DNA of 64,000 nucleotides from an uncultured Chlamydia sp. GTDB lineage: Bacteria; Chlamydiota; Chlamydiia; Chlamydiales; Simkaniaceae. A program made the translations under genes and the position numbers. Positions 17,596 to 26,716 of this stretch are shown piece by piece. The notes below the pieces were generated by a model. It did no database searches. It saw nothing but the letters and a program-made list of their open reading frames with translations, and was not told where the DNA came from. The DNA lies in the NCBI GenBank assembly GCA_946127115.1, contig CAMGYI010000001.1:974857-1038856 (forward strand), in the 5' to 3' direction. Numbering within the stretch: position 1 is the stretch's first letter; the number at the start of each line of letters is the position of its first letter.

Positions 17596-19431
17596 ATGAC
17601 TCAAGGCACCCTTGAAATTCACAGCGAGAATATCCTCCCCATTATCAAAAAATGGCTTTACACCGACCGTGACATCTTTCTACGAGAACTTGTTTCGAAT
17701 GCATGCGATGCTATAAGCAAGCTAAAGGTCCTCCGCGATCAGAGAAAAACAGACTTTAAAGATGAAGAGCTTCGGATCGATATTGAGATAGACAAAAAGA
17801 AAAAAACCCTTAAGATCGTCGATACCGGCCTCGGAATGACTGCGGATGATGTGGAAAAGTACATCGCACAACTTGCTTTTTCAGGAGCTGAAGAGTTTGT
17901 CAAAAAGTACCAGGATGATTCGGGAAACAACCAGATAATCGGTCACTTTGGTCTCGGGTTCTATTCTTCTTTTATGGTGAGTGATTCTGTTGAAATAGAT
18001 ACCCTTTCTTTTCAAGAAGACGCCAAAGCAGCGCATTGGTCATGCGATGGCTCTCCCAACTACACTCTTGATACTGGGAAACGAGAAGTCAGAGGAACAG
18101 CTATTACTCTTCACATTAACAAGGAATCTGAGGAATTTCTCGAGGAAGGTAAGATCCGTACCCTACTCATGCGCCACTGTCGCTTCCTCCCCCACCCAAT
18201 TTTTCTCAATGAAAAACAAATTAACGACGTCGAACCCCTATGGATCAAACCTGCCTCTCAATGCACCGATAAAGACTACCTCAATTTCTACAAAGCACTG
18301 TATCCTATGGAACCTGATCCGATTTTTTGGATCCATCTCAACATCGACTATCCTTTCAACTTGCAAGGAATCCTCTACTTTCCTAAAGTAAACCGGCGCC
18401 TAGATCCTAATCAAACGGCCCTTCAACTCTATTGCAGCCGCGTCTTTGTATCTGACAACTGTAAAGACCTAATCCCTGATTTCTTAACCGTTCTCCGAGG
18501 TTGTATTGATAGCCCCGACATTCCTCTCAATGTCTCCCGTTCAAATCTTCAAATGGACAAAACTGTCAGACAGCTTGCCGGTCATATCTCGAAAAAAGTC
18601 TCCGATAAACTTCTTCACACCCTTCAAACCGATAGAGAAGGATTTGTCTCGAAATGGCCCGATGTTGAAATGATTCTAAAACTCGGAATCTTGCAAGACG
18701 ATAAGTTTTATGATCGTGCAAAAGAGTGTCTTGTTTGGAAAACCTCTAATGATGAATGGACTACTCTCGAAGAATACTTAGAACGAAATCCTGAGAAAAA
18801 AGTCTATTACCACCACGATGAAAAGCAAACATCCCATTTCTTTGACATGTACAAAGAAAAGGGAGTTGAAATCCTCTTTGCCTCCTCGCACCTTGATACT
18901 CCGCTCATGACCTTTTTAGAAGGAAAGCATTCCGGCATGGTGTTTCAACGCCTCGATGGGGCTGTCGATGACGTGATTCTCGACAAAGAGCGAGAAAAAT
19001 CCGTTCTTGATCCCGAGGGAAAAACCGAAGCGGTTAAAATTGCCGATTACTTCCGCTCAAAACTCAACGATAAAACACTAGAAGTCGAAGCAAAAAGTCT
19101 TTCTAGCAATTCCGTTCCTGCTTTTATGATGCTTTCTGAAAAAGAGCGAAGAATGCGAGATTATTTTGCTATTTCTGGTCAAGATCTCCCTGCAGGTATG
19201 GGCAGTAAATGCACCTTTGTTGTAAATACAAATAGCCCCCTTGTACAATCCATACAAAAGCTCGAGAAAAAAGACAAAGAGCTTGCTACATCACTTGTAA
19301 AACAACTTTATGAGCTTTCCCTTCTCTCGCAACGAGAACTGGGTGCAGAAGACTTCTCTACTTTTTTGAAACGCTCAACCGATGTTCTTGAAAAACTTAC
19401 CAGTGCCGTTACGAAAATTGGAAGAAAATAG
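17596..19431 (+). CDS. htpG: Chaperone HtpG (bacterial Hsp90)
   Basis: A 611-residue Hsp90. The GHKL ATPase domain shows YTDRDIFLRELVSNACDAISK, DTGLGMTADDV and IGHFGLGFYSSFMVSD, and the middle domain has YCSRVFVSDNCKDLIPDFL and GCIDSPDIPLNVSRSNLQ. Length is close to E. coli HtpG (624). I prefer the ATG at 17596, preceded by AAGGACAG at proper spacing and giving MTQGTLEIHSEN as in relatives; an upstream ATG at 17572 adds eight residues but has no ribosome site. It stands alone, with about 230 non-coding bases upstream in which I see no defined element. Confidence 0.96.
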   Translation: MTQGTLEIHSENILPIIKKWLYTDRDIFLRELVSNACDAISKLKVLRDQRKTDFKDEELRIDIEIDKKKKTLKIVDTGLGMTADDVEKYIAQLAFSGAEEFVKKYQDDSGNNQIIGHFGLGFYSSFMVSDSVEIDTLSFQEDAKAAHWSCDGSPNYTLDTGKREVRGTAITLHINKESEEFLEEGKIRTLLMRHCRFLPHPIFLNEKQINDVEPLWIKPASQCTDKDYLNFYKALYPMEPDPIFWIHLNIDYPFNLQGILYFPKVNRRLDPNQTALQLYCSRVFVSDNCKDLIPDFLTVLRGCIDSPDIPLNVSRSNLQMDKTVRQLAGHISKKVSDKLLHTLQTDREGFVSKWPDVEMILKLGILQDDKFYDRAKECLVWKTSNDEWTTLEEYLERNPEKKVYYHHDEKQTSHFFDMYKEKGVEILFASSHLDTPLMTFLEGKHSGMVFQRLDGAVDDVILDKEREKSVLDPEGKTEAVKIADYFRSKLNDKTLEVEAKSLSSNSVPAFMMLSEKERRMRDYFAISGQDLPAGMGSKCTFVVNTNSPLVQSIQKLEKKDKELATSLVKQLYELSLLSQRELGAEDFSTFLKRSTDVLEKLTSAVTKIGRK

Positions 19432-19454
19432 TCAATTCAGAAAGTGTAGTAGCC

Positions 19455-19602
19455 AAGGCCTGAATTGAGAAGCTTGCAGATGAACTTCAGGAAAAGATAA
19501 AAATTAAGCCTAAGAAAACGATGACTTTAGAAGTGACAACTTCTGAATTTGAAGGTTTCAGATAAAAATCATCCGTCAGATCAAGTCTTGATTGTTACAA
19601 TT
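19455..19602 (+). mobile_element. IS481-family 3' end remnant (copy 2)
   Basis: Plus-strand sequence homologous to the IS481 end elsewhere in the window: GAAAAGATAAAAATTAAGCC, then the TTAGAAGTGACAACTTCTGA block and the outer end ATCCGTCAGATCAAGTCTTG. It points toward the homocysteine methyltransferase gene, opposite to the copy at 20565. Confidence 0.7.
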
Positions 19603-19634
19603 AAGTATTTTTTAATCTAAAAAATAGAGATTTA

Positions 19635-20567
19635 ATGAGTTTGTCTAAAAGAAAATCTTTTGAGTTATTTATCAGAGATAATAGTCTAGTATTAGTGGAA
19701 GGATCGATTCTTGAAAGATTAGATCATATTTTTAATATTAAAATGCACCCATTGTTACTTAATGCTCCTATGATTTATAAGCATAAGGAACGATCTATTC
19801 TTTCTAAGGTTTATTCTTCGTATATCGATGTAGCGTCAGATTCTTGTCTTCCTTTTTTGATGTGTACTCCCACTTACCGTTGTGATTTTGATAGAGTTGC
19901 TAGTTATAACAAGAAAACCATTAACAAAGACGCTGTTAATTTTATGTTTGAGGTCAGGGACCTATATAAGTCTTCGGTTAATATAAAGATCGGAGGATTA
20001 ATCGGTTGTAAAAACAATGCATATAAACCAGAAGAGTCCTTATCCTATAAACAATCAATAGAATATTATTCTTGGCAAATAAAAGAATTAGAAAATGCTG
20101 GGGTTGATTTTATTATTGCACAAACCTTACCTTCTATAGAAGAGGCAAAAGGTATCGCGAAATCGATATCTTACTCAAGTTGTCCGTATATTATAAGCTT
20201 TGTTATCAATCGTAATGGAAGGTTACTTGATGGGACTAGTATTAAAGATGCTATCCTAGATATAGATGCATGTGTTAATAATCTTCCTGTAGGTTTTATG
20301 TTAAATTGTTCTCATCCTACTTTTCTATTTGAACACAATGAACCCACAGAAATACCAGACAGATTACTAGGATTTTTAGGAAACGGATCTTCTATGGATC
20401 ACAACGAATTAGATGGTATTACAAATATTCAGTCAGATAGCATTTCTGATTGGGCTTATTATATGTCTATAATAAAGAAAAAATTTAATATGAAGATAAT
20501 TGGAGGATGTTGCGGAACTGGACCAGAACATTTAAGAAATGTCATTCAATTACTAGAAGGGGTCTAA
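19635..20567 (+). CDS. Homocysteine S-methyltransferase family protein
   Basis: A 310-residue protein of the homocysteine S-methyltransferase (MHT/Pfam S-methyl_trans) fold. Zinc-ligand motifs are visible: FMLNCSHPTF (Cys) in the second half and IIGGCCGTGPEHLRNV (Cys-Cys) near the C-terminus, with TPTYRCD and AGVDFIIAQTLPSIEEAK between. The family makes methionine from homocysteine with S-methylmethionine or a similar donor. The gene is very AT-rich compared with core genes and lies between two IS481 ends in inverted orientation; its TAA stop is the first three bases of the right IS end. The usual N-terminal DGG is changed to VEG, so activity on homocysteine is likely but not certain. Confidence 0.82.
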   Translation: MSLSKRKSFELFIRDNSLVLVEGSILERLDHIFNIKMHPLLLNAPMIYKHKERSILSKVYSSYIDVASDSCLPFLMCTPTYRCDFDRVASYNKKTINKDAVNFMFEVRDLYKSSVNIKIGGLIGCKNNAYKPEESLSYKQSIEYYSWQIKELENAGVDFIIAQTLPSIEEAKGIAKSISYSSCPYIISFVINRNGRLLDGTSIKDAILDIDACVNNLPVGFMLNCSHPTFLFEHNEPTEIPDRLLGFLGNGSSMDHNELDGITNIQSDSISDWAYYMSIIKKKFNMKIIGGCCGTGPEHLRNVIQLLEGV

Positions 20568-20915
20568 TAGCCAAGACTTGACCTAACAGATGCTTTTTAT
20601 CTGATACCTTCAAGGTCAGAAGTTGTCACTTCTAAAGCCATCGTTTCTTCAAGCCTAATTTTCATTTTCTCCAATCAGTTTCTCTTGAACCAAATGTCTA
20701 ACCTCAACAAAAGTTTAGAGGGGTGGTTTTCCGTAACAATATTTCCCAGTATGAGTACACTCACTCTTATACTCTTCCAGCTATTTATTCACATCTTCTT
20801 GAAATTCCTCATAGTAGAAGAAGCTTTCTTTCGAAAGACTGTTGTATAAAACACATTTTGCATTGTCCTCTGGAACCGTTCAAGAATTCCATTTGTCTAA
20901 TAAGTATAAAAGACA
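20565..20915 (-). mobile_element. IS481-family transposase C-terminus and 3' end (copy 3)
   Basis: On the minus strand, frameshifted pieces give NGILERFQRTMQNVFYTTVFRKK and NSWKSIRVS...GNIVTENHPSKLLLR, matching the IS481 C-terminal region (consensus NGxxERFxRTxxxEFYxxxFRKK...LExxLxxWxxxYNxxRxH). The element's outer end abuts, and supplies, the stop codon of the methyltransferase gene. Its inner end lies within a few bases of the adenylation-domain gene. Dead element. Confidence 0.75.
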
Positions 20916-20921
20916 TTATAT

Positions 20922-22463
20922 TTAAGTTTTTAATTCTTTGCGATTAATTTTACCATTTTCATTATAAGGCCATTTATTGATTTTGATAAATTTTGAAGGA
21001 AGCATATACTTAGGAAATTTAGCTTTTAGAAAGATTTTTAAATTCTTAGTGATGTCAATATTTGAATTCGATGAATAATACGCTATTAATTCATTTTCTC
21101 TATCTTCGAAGTTACAAAAGACTACTACTGCTTCACTGACTTCTGAATAACCACAAATTATATGTTCTACCTCTTCTAATTCAATTCTGTGACCTAATAC
21201 TTTCACTTGCCGATCCTCTCTTCCAAGAAATTTAATATTTCCATCTGGCAAGTAGCACCCCATATCTCCAGTTCGATATAAGCGCACAATATTATTATCA
21301 GGTAAAGTAATCCAAAGAAACTTCTCTTTTGTGAGTTTATCATTGTGTAAGTACCCATCAGACAAACCTTGACCACCAATAAATATTTCTCCTTTGATTC
21401 CAACGGGTAAGGGTTGAAAATGTTCATTTAAAATATACACAGCGTTTTCAAAAAATGGAGTCCCTATAGTAACATCATTAGGTGTCTTGTTGTTAGGGTT
21501 GTAGATTTCAGCAGCTGTGATCCCCATGGCATATTCAGACGGACCATAAACGTTATAGAGAAAGGAATTTGGTAAAACTATAGAATGCTTTTTAGGCAAA
21601 TTATTTGGGATATTTTCCCCGCATAAGTCAACACATTCTAATGAAATTAACCTAGTGGATTTTTTAAGCATGTTAGAATATAAAGATGGTGTACATAAAA
21701 GATAACTCAGGGAATAAGTTTTAATTAACTGAATATATTCATCTGGTTGTTTTGGATCAATACCATCGTTATTTTCCGGTAAGCAGACCATTCCCCCTGA
21801 GGCTAGAGTATATACAACAATTAATAAGCTTGGATCGAAACTAATACTTCCTGTCATTAAGGCATTGTATCGCGCTGGGTGCAGGTCTCGATATGCTAAA
21901 ACTGCATAAGCTAATGAGGAGTGAGAAACAGAAATTCCTTTTGGATTTCCCGTAGTTCCTGAAGTATAAACTATGTATGCAGTCTGATTTAGATCAACAG
22001 GGCTGAGATCCATTTCTAGTTCTAAATCAGGAAGATTATCAATCAAAAACAAGTTATTGTTCCACTTTAAGAATCTCTTTTTTAAAGACTTCTCAGTTAT
22101 AATACACCAAGGCCCAGCATCCTCTAGCATCCTCTTTATTCTTTGGTTTGGATAATGTGGATCAATCGGGAGATACACCCCTCCAGATTTAAAAATTGCA
22201 AGCATCCCAACCATAAAATCTAAACAATTATATAGTCCTAGTGCAACAACTTTTCCAGGCTTAACCCCTCTAATTTTTAATAATTTAGCAAGGGTTGAAG
22301 ATCGAAAATCTAATTCTTCAAAACTAAGCGATTCTCCACAGAATACTGTTGCAACTGCTTTTGGGTTTTCTCTAACCTGTTTTGCAAAAAGATTCAAAAA
22401 ACTATGCCTCTTACAGTCAAAGTTTAGGCCCTGGACTTTTTTATTTTCTTGAATAATTTTCAT
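20922..22463 (-). CDS. Free-standing NRPS-type amino acid adenylation domain
   Basis: A 513-residue adenylate-forming enzyme with the NRPS core motifs in order: A3 IVYTSGTTGNPKG (164-176), SISFDPS with the Asp that in NRPS domains binds the amino group (about 210), A5 YNVYGPSE (303-310), A7 YRTGD (396-400), A8 GREDRQVKVLGHRIELEE (414-431) and A10 NENGKINRKEL with the catalytic Lys (505). It stops right after A10: no carrier, condensation or thioesterase domain is fused, and no small carrier-protein gene lies nearby. DltA-type enzymes have this size, but dltB/C/D are absent. It follows the methyltransferase by 17 bp and probably belongs to one operon with it. AT-rich and beside IS remnants, so likely acquired. 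Confidence 0.87.
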   Translation of the reverse strand: MKIIQENKKVQGLNFDCKRHSFLNLFAKQVRENPKAVATVFCGESLSFEELDFRSSTLAKLLKIRGVKPGKVVALGLYNCLDFMVGMLAIFKSGGVYLPIDPHYPNQRIKRMLEDAGPWCIITEKSLKKRFLKWNNNLFLIDNLPDLELEMDLSPVDLNQTAYIVYTSGTTGNPKGISVSHSSLAYAVLAYRDLHPARYNALMTGSISFDPSLLIVVYTLASGGMVCLPENNDGIDPKQPDEYIQLIKTYSLSYLLCTPSLYSNMLKKSTRLISLECVDLCGENIPNNLPKKHSIVLPNSFLYNVYGPSEYAMGITAAEIYNPNNKTPNDVTIGTPFFENAVYILNEHFQPLPVGIKGEIFIGGQGLSDGYLHNDKLTKEKFLWITLPDNNIVRLYRTGDMGCYLPDGNIKFLGREDRQVKVLGHRIELEEVEHIICGYSEVSEAVVVFCNFEDRENELIAYYSSNSNIDITKNLKIFLKAKFPKYMLPSKFIKINKWPYNENGKINRKELKT

Positions 22464-22480
22464 AAAAACACAGCTTTGGT

Positions 22481-23296
22481 TTAACTCACCCTCTCCACTT
22501 CTCTTTGTTCCTTTTTCCCTCTAATAATTAAAGATTTATGAGGGATGATTATCTCCTTATTAGAATTCCCAACATTGAAAAATAGACTCTCATCCGCAAC
22601 CTTCTCTAAAAAAGAGTTTTGTAAATGTTTAGGCAAGGGAACATAACAGTTAAGCCATCCTTTGACATAATTCTTTAGGTCCTCTTTGCTATCATACTTA
22701 TACAGAATCTCTTTAGAACAAACCTCCTCTAATTTCATTCCTTCAGTGACAAGTGTCTGCATATATTCTTCTTCTGACAGCATAGTATTCGCAGCAGAAA
22801 ATTTTCTGAATGAAGAAAAATACTTTTTAAGAACAGTATCAAAAAGTTCGGCGTAAGGCGTATTGTTAGGATATGTCAAAATGAAGATTCGGCCATTATT
22901 TTTTAAGGTTTTACACATTATTTTTAAGGCCTTTTTTGCTTTTCGGACCCATAAAAGAGTATTTGCACAAAGAATAACATCAAAGCTTTCAGACGCAAAA
23001 TCAATATCTTCGGCATTCATTCTATAGAACTTCAAGTTTGGATACTTTGAAATAGGGAATTTCTCTTTAGCTAAGTCTATCATGTTCTGAGAGGCATCAA
23101 CGCCAACCACATTTCCCCTAATGGCAGTTGCAGAAATCTCAGCTGCTATGTTTCCAAAGCCGCACCCTACATCCAAAACTGAGGCATTTTCCCTAATAAC
23201 CAAGGACTGTAGTAATTTTTGCACACTATCATATTGTGTATGAGAGTGTTTTGCATAATGATCAGCATCTAGATCTGGTATATGCGTAGCGTTCAT
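22481..23296 (-). CDS. Class I SAM-dependent methyltransferase
   Basis: A 271-residue Rossmann-fold methyltransferase. Motif I is VLDVGCGFGNIAAEI (about 40-54), followed by an acidic VVGVDASQNMIDLAK, RMNAEDIDF and FDVILCANTLLWV. The C-terminal half (YDSKEDLKNYVKGWLN region) recalls the trans-aconitate / juvenile-hormone-acid methyltransferase group, which methylates small carboxylic acids; that resemblance is only by pattern. It sits between the MFS gene (108 bp upstream) and the adenylation gene (17 bp downstream), all on the minus strand, suggesting that it modifies the product or substrate of the adenylation enzyme. Confidence 0.87.
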   Translation of the reverse strand: MNATHIPDLDADHYAKHSHTQYDSVQKLLQSLVIRENASVLDVGCGFGNIAAEISATAIRGNVVGVDASQNMIDLAKEKFPISKYPNLKFYRMNAEDIDFASESFDVILCANTLLWVRKAKKALKIMCKTLKNNGRIFILTYPNNTPYAELFDTVLKKYFSSFRKFSAANTMLSEEEYMQTLVTEGMKLEEVCSKEILYKYDSKEDLKNYVKGWLNCYVPLPKHLQNSFLEKVADESLFFNVGNSNKEIIIPHKSLIIRGKKEQREVERVS

Positions 23297-23404
23297 TTAA
23301 TATTCTCTCCTCCTGTGCATAAACAGTTTCTTACCAAGGGCATCCCTTTGGATATTTTTCTGGCCATTCCCTGCCACCACTATCTTAAATATTTTCTACC
23401 TACT

Positions 23405-24659
23405 TTAGGCTGCTTCTTGTTTTTTGCTGTCAGCGATAAGCCTACTATAAAACACCCACGATGCCGCAAAAGATAGAAAAGAAAAAACGACATAGAATGC
23501 AGAAATTTTGAAATGGATAAGTACCATTACCACTGCAGTTGAAATCAAAAGTGCAACTGTATCGGCTGATTCGAACAAGCCAAGCAACTTCCCTTGATCC
23601 CGGAAAGACCTTCCTTTAACCAAAACTGTAATGATGGTAGAAGACAATAGCGCATTTCCTATAGCATGAAAAAAGTAACACGTCCCTAACAAATAGCCGT
23701 TATTCCCAATAAAAACATATAGAAAAAAGTAAGGAATTAGTGAAAAAAACGAAACGTAATATCCAATTGACAGCAAAATGTCATCACTTATTTTTTTAAT
23801 TTTATTAAACCTCAAAATAGCTACACCAAATAAATATCCAATCGTCACGGATAACACAAAATTATGCTCTTCTCCTCTATGGAGGTCTACTTCAGAAACA
23901 AGTATGCTGTACATTGACATTTCCCATAAGATATAGGACAAAAGAGCTCTTTTGTTTAGAGAGAGGGAAAATTCTTTTTTTATTAGAATGATCTCTCTTT
24001 TCCCTATCGTCAATATCCGATCAAAAAGCTTATGTTCGAATTTAGGACTATTTTGATAAGGAAAGTGTGCTATCTTATCTTGAGAATCCTTAAACCTAAA
24101 AATACACGCCAGCATTGAAATGCATAATCCGCCACCAATCAATGTAGGCAAGGGCATTTTCTCCAAAAGAAAATTTACGGATGCCTATGAGCGTAATAAA
24201 GGCTAAGGCATATGTACCGGAAGCAAGCGCAAATGAAGCTCTATAATCACCATCCTGCGTATCTGCAATAGCAGCAAAAGATATTGGCATCGTGTTGCCC
24301 CATACTCCTTTGATTGTTGTAGCAAAAACAAGCACTGAAATAGCAGTTAGGACCTGGCTTACATACGCATAAATGAATAATATGCTACACACCGAAACAC
24401 CCAAGGAAATAATTAAGCTTTTTTTCCTTCCGTAGAAATCAGAAAATCCTGATTGTAGGGGAGCGAAAATAATTTGCAGTATCAAAAATCCAAAAAGAAA
24501 AAATAAAGAAATTAGGTGCACTTCGTTATTATTAACGATGACAAGAAAGTTTTCACATAGACTGTCTGTGTAAAGGAATAATATAATTATCAGGAGAGTT
24601 TTAAGCGACCCTTTTTTGATTTTTGCTGCTGCTCTATTTGCATCTCTTTCAATCATCAT
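23405..24659 (-). pseudogene. MFS transporter, interrupted by a frameshift
   Basis: Two overlapping frames (24659-24096 and 24166-23405) together make about 415 residues, the size of a 12-helix major facilitator. The first has the inter-helix motif SGFSDFYGRKKSL (motif A) and six hydrophobic segments, ending at AGVYF. The second resumes at CIFRFKDSQDK and adds about six more. The join lies in GTGTATTTTTAGG, so one indel in a five-T run would explain it. It is first in a same-strand group with the methyltransferase and adenylation genes, implying import or export of the pathway's small molecule. Recent inactivation, programmed slippage or a sequencing error are all possible. Confidence 0.75.
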
Positions 24660-25140
24660 TGTAATCCTACGATCTCAAATCAAAATGACCTTTGATAACC
24701 AAACAAAATTGTTTGTAATGAACACATAGAACCCTTGTCCCTATTTTCATTGTAAGCAGCTTCTACAGGTTATTCTCAAAGAAGTCAATAAAATATACCA
24801 ATTGTAGTTTTTTACATTAATAATTAAAGATAGAGGGGTATGGTTTAAAAATTACCTTTTTCTATTAATTTACTCAAAAAAAAATGAAAATGAAAACTTA
24901 GGGACTCTATGCCTTATTACCCATGAAAATAGTCTGTCATGATAGTGTCTACAAAATTGGGAGAAGACTAATCTCGACCATGATTACATTAAAAATAATC
25001 TTTATCTCTGAGTAGAAGCATCCATTTTTCTGGATTTATCCCCCGCTCTTTCAACTCCGGAGGTGAATGATAGAAAGGGGGAAATAGATAGTACTCTGGG
25101 ATCATATCTGTTAACTTTAGAAATAACACGGAAAAATAGC
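24660..25140. other. AT-rich intergenic region
   Basis: About 480 bp between the divergent MFS gene and the hydrolase pair. It is strongly AT-rich on the island side and holds no coding frame that I trust. A CGGAGGTGA ribosome-site-like sequence at about 25059 is followed by an ATG (25067) whose frame stops after six codons. It should hold the promoters for both directions, but I cannot single out boxes. Confidence 0.5.
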
Positions 25141-25935
25141 GTGCCAAAAATAGTTGTCAATGGAATTGAGTTTTATTATGAGCGTCATGGAAGTGGTGAT
25201 CCGATAATCTTGATTTGCGGTTTTACAAATCACTTGGAAATGTGGAAAAGGTTTATTCTAAAACTTTCTTCTTCTTTTGAGGTAATTGTTTTTGATAACC
25301 GGGGCGCTGGCAGGACAGAAAGTTCACCTCCCCCTTATACAATCGAGATACTTGCCGACGATGTGATTGGACTCATGGATGTTTTAGAGATTCAAAGAGC
25401 CCACATGGCTGGCTTTTCTATGGGATCTCTCATCATTCAGTCGATTGGTCACCGCCATGGTGAACGAATCAATAAAGGAGTCATGATTGCTCCTTTTAGC
25501 GTTTTACCGAGTACAGCTCTTATGCAAACGCACTCAATTGCAAAACTTTTTCAAGCGGGTGTAGATCCCGCCCTAGCATTGGAAACAATGCTCCCATGGA
25601 TTTATAGTAACAATTACCTGTCCGATTCAAAGAGAGTTAAAAGGACAATCAATAATCTGCTCAAAAACCCCTACCCCCAACCTACTGAGGGTTACTTAGG
25701 ACAACTTAAAGCTCTTTCTCAATGTGACATGTCTGATCGACTCGCTGCGATCGAAACTCCTTTATTGATTCTGGCAGGTGAAGAAGATCTCTATACTCCT
25801 TTTTACGAGGCAAAACTTTTAAGAGAACAACTGCCGAATGCAGTTCTTACAGCTATTCCAAAGGTCGGACATATGCTCTATATAGAAGCTGAAGATATCA
25901 CCATAGAGGAGATCCATGCCTTTTGCGCCGGTTAA
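25141..25935 (+). CDS. Alpha/beta hydrolase, tandem copy 1
   Basis: A hydrolase of about 264 residues. The catalytic triad is visible: nucleophile elbow AGFSMGSLIIQS (GxSxG), acid in AGEEDLYTPFYEA and His in KVGHMLYIE, with the HG-like start GSGDPIILICGFTNH. I choose the GTG at 25141 (VPKIVVNGIEFYYE) because it aligns with the start of the paralogue downstream; the frame is open further up to a GTG at 25063. Ester, lactone or carbon-carbon hydrolases all share this fold, so the substrate is unknown. It is head-to-tail with a close paralogue. Confidence 0.85.
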   Translation: MPKIVVNGIEFYYERHGSGDPIILICGFTNHLEMWKRFILKLSSSFEVIVFDNRGAGRTESSPPPYTIEILADDVIGLMDVLEIQRAHMAGFSMGSLIIQSIGHRHGERINKGVMIAPFSVLPSTALMQTHSIAKLFQAGVDPALALETMLPWIYSNNYLSDSKRVKRTINNLLKNPYPQPTEGYLGQLKALSQCDMSDRLAAIETPLLILAGEEDLYTPFYEAKLLREQLPNAVLTAIPKVGHMLYIEAEDITIEEIHAFCAG

Positions 25936-26716
25936 TGGAATCAACCTTTACTACGAAATATACGGCAAAGGGAACCCTCTTGTTTTCCTTTCGGGATTTT
26001 CAACACATCACCTAACGTGGCAATCGTTTATTGATCCTTTGCAAAATGATTTTCAGCTGATCCTTTTAGACAACCGCGGCGCGGGACAAACAACCGCTCC
26101 ATTGCCTCCATACACGATAGATGAGATGGCTGACGATACCGTTGCACTCATGGACCATTTGAAGATAGATGTGGCAAGCATGATAGGCTCTTCAATGGGA
26201 ACCGCAATCATCCAAACAATCGCATATCGTGCACCAAGACGCATCGATAAAGGGATTTTACTTGCTCCCTTTTCAAAACTTCCACGCACTTCTCTTTTAA
26301 AAACAATGACAACTGGGAAACTCTTGCAAGCAGGAGTCTCTCTTGACTTAATTGTTGAAACCGTGATCCCCTGGCTATTTAGCCGCGACTTTGTAGCAAA
26401 CTCTGAAAAAGTCACCGCTAAGAAAGAGGAGATGACAAAAAATCCTTTTCCACAATCAATCAAAGGTTTCCTTGGACAAATGCACGCCCTTGAAGTCTTC
26501 AACTCTTCTCGATTTCTCAAGGAATTAAAAGCGGAGTTCTTTCTAATTGCAGGTGAAGAGGATCTTTCAACTCCCTATTCCTGCGCAGAATTCTTGCATG
26601 GGCATCTTACGAAATCCACCCTCCATCCCTTCTCCAGGATGGGCCACATGGCTCATACAGAAAAACATGAAGAAGTTCTAGCCCTCATTCAGGAGTTTGT
26701 TAGGGTATGTCCTTAA
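25916..26716 (+). CDS. Alpha/beta hydrolase, tandem copy 2
   Basis: A 266-residue paralogue of the preceding gene. It has nucleophile elbow IGSSMGTAIIQT, acid AGEEDLSTPYS and catalytic His RMGHMAHTE, and near-identical framing sequences (DNRGAGxT, PPYTIxxxADD, LLxAPFSxLP). Its ATG lies 20 bp inside the 3' end of copy 1, just after GAGGAG, so the two are translationally coupled. The last 39 bp overlap, tail to tail, the end of the M19 dipeptidase gene on the other strand. Confidence 0.88.
   Translation: MPFAPVNGINLYYEIYGKGNPLVFLSGFSTHHLTWQSFIDPLQNDFQLILLDNRGAGQTTAPLPPYTIDEMADDTVALMDHLKIDVASMIGSSMGTAIIQTIAYRAPRRIDKGILLAPFSKLPRTSLLKTMTTGKLLQAGVSLDLIVETVIPWLFSRDFVANSEKVTAKKEEMTKNPFPQSIKGFLGQMHALEVFNSSRFLKELKAEFFLIAGEEDLSTPYSCAEFLHGHLTKSTLHPFSRMGHMAHTEKHEEVLALIQEFVRVCP

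Noticed and set aside
20922-22463. D-alanine-activating DltA
   Set aside because: Size fits, but dltB, dltC and dltD are absent and a Gram-negative chlamydia lacks teichoic acids.
22481-23296. UbiE/MenG quinone methyltransferase as identity
   Set aside because: Only the general Rossmann motif fits; the C-terminal part and the neighbours (adenylation domain, MFS) do not support quinone synthesis.
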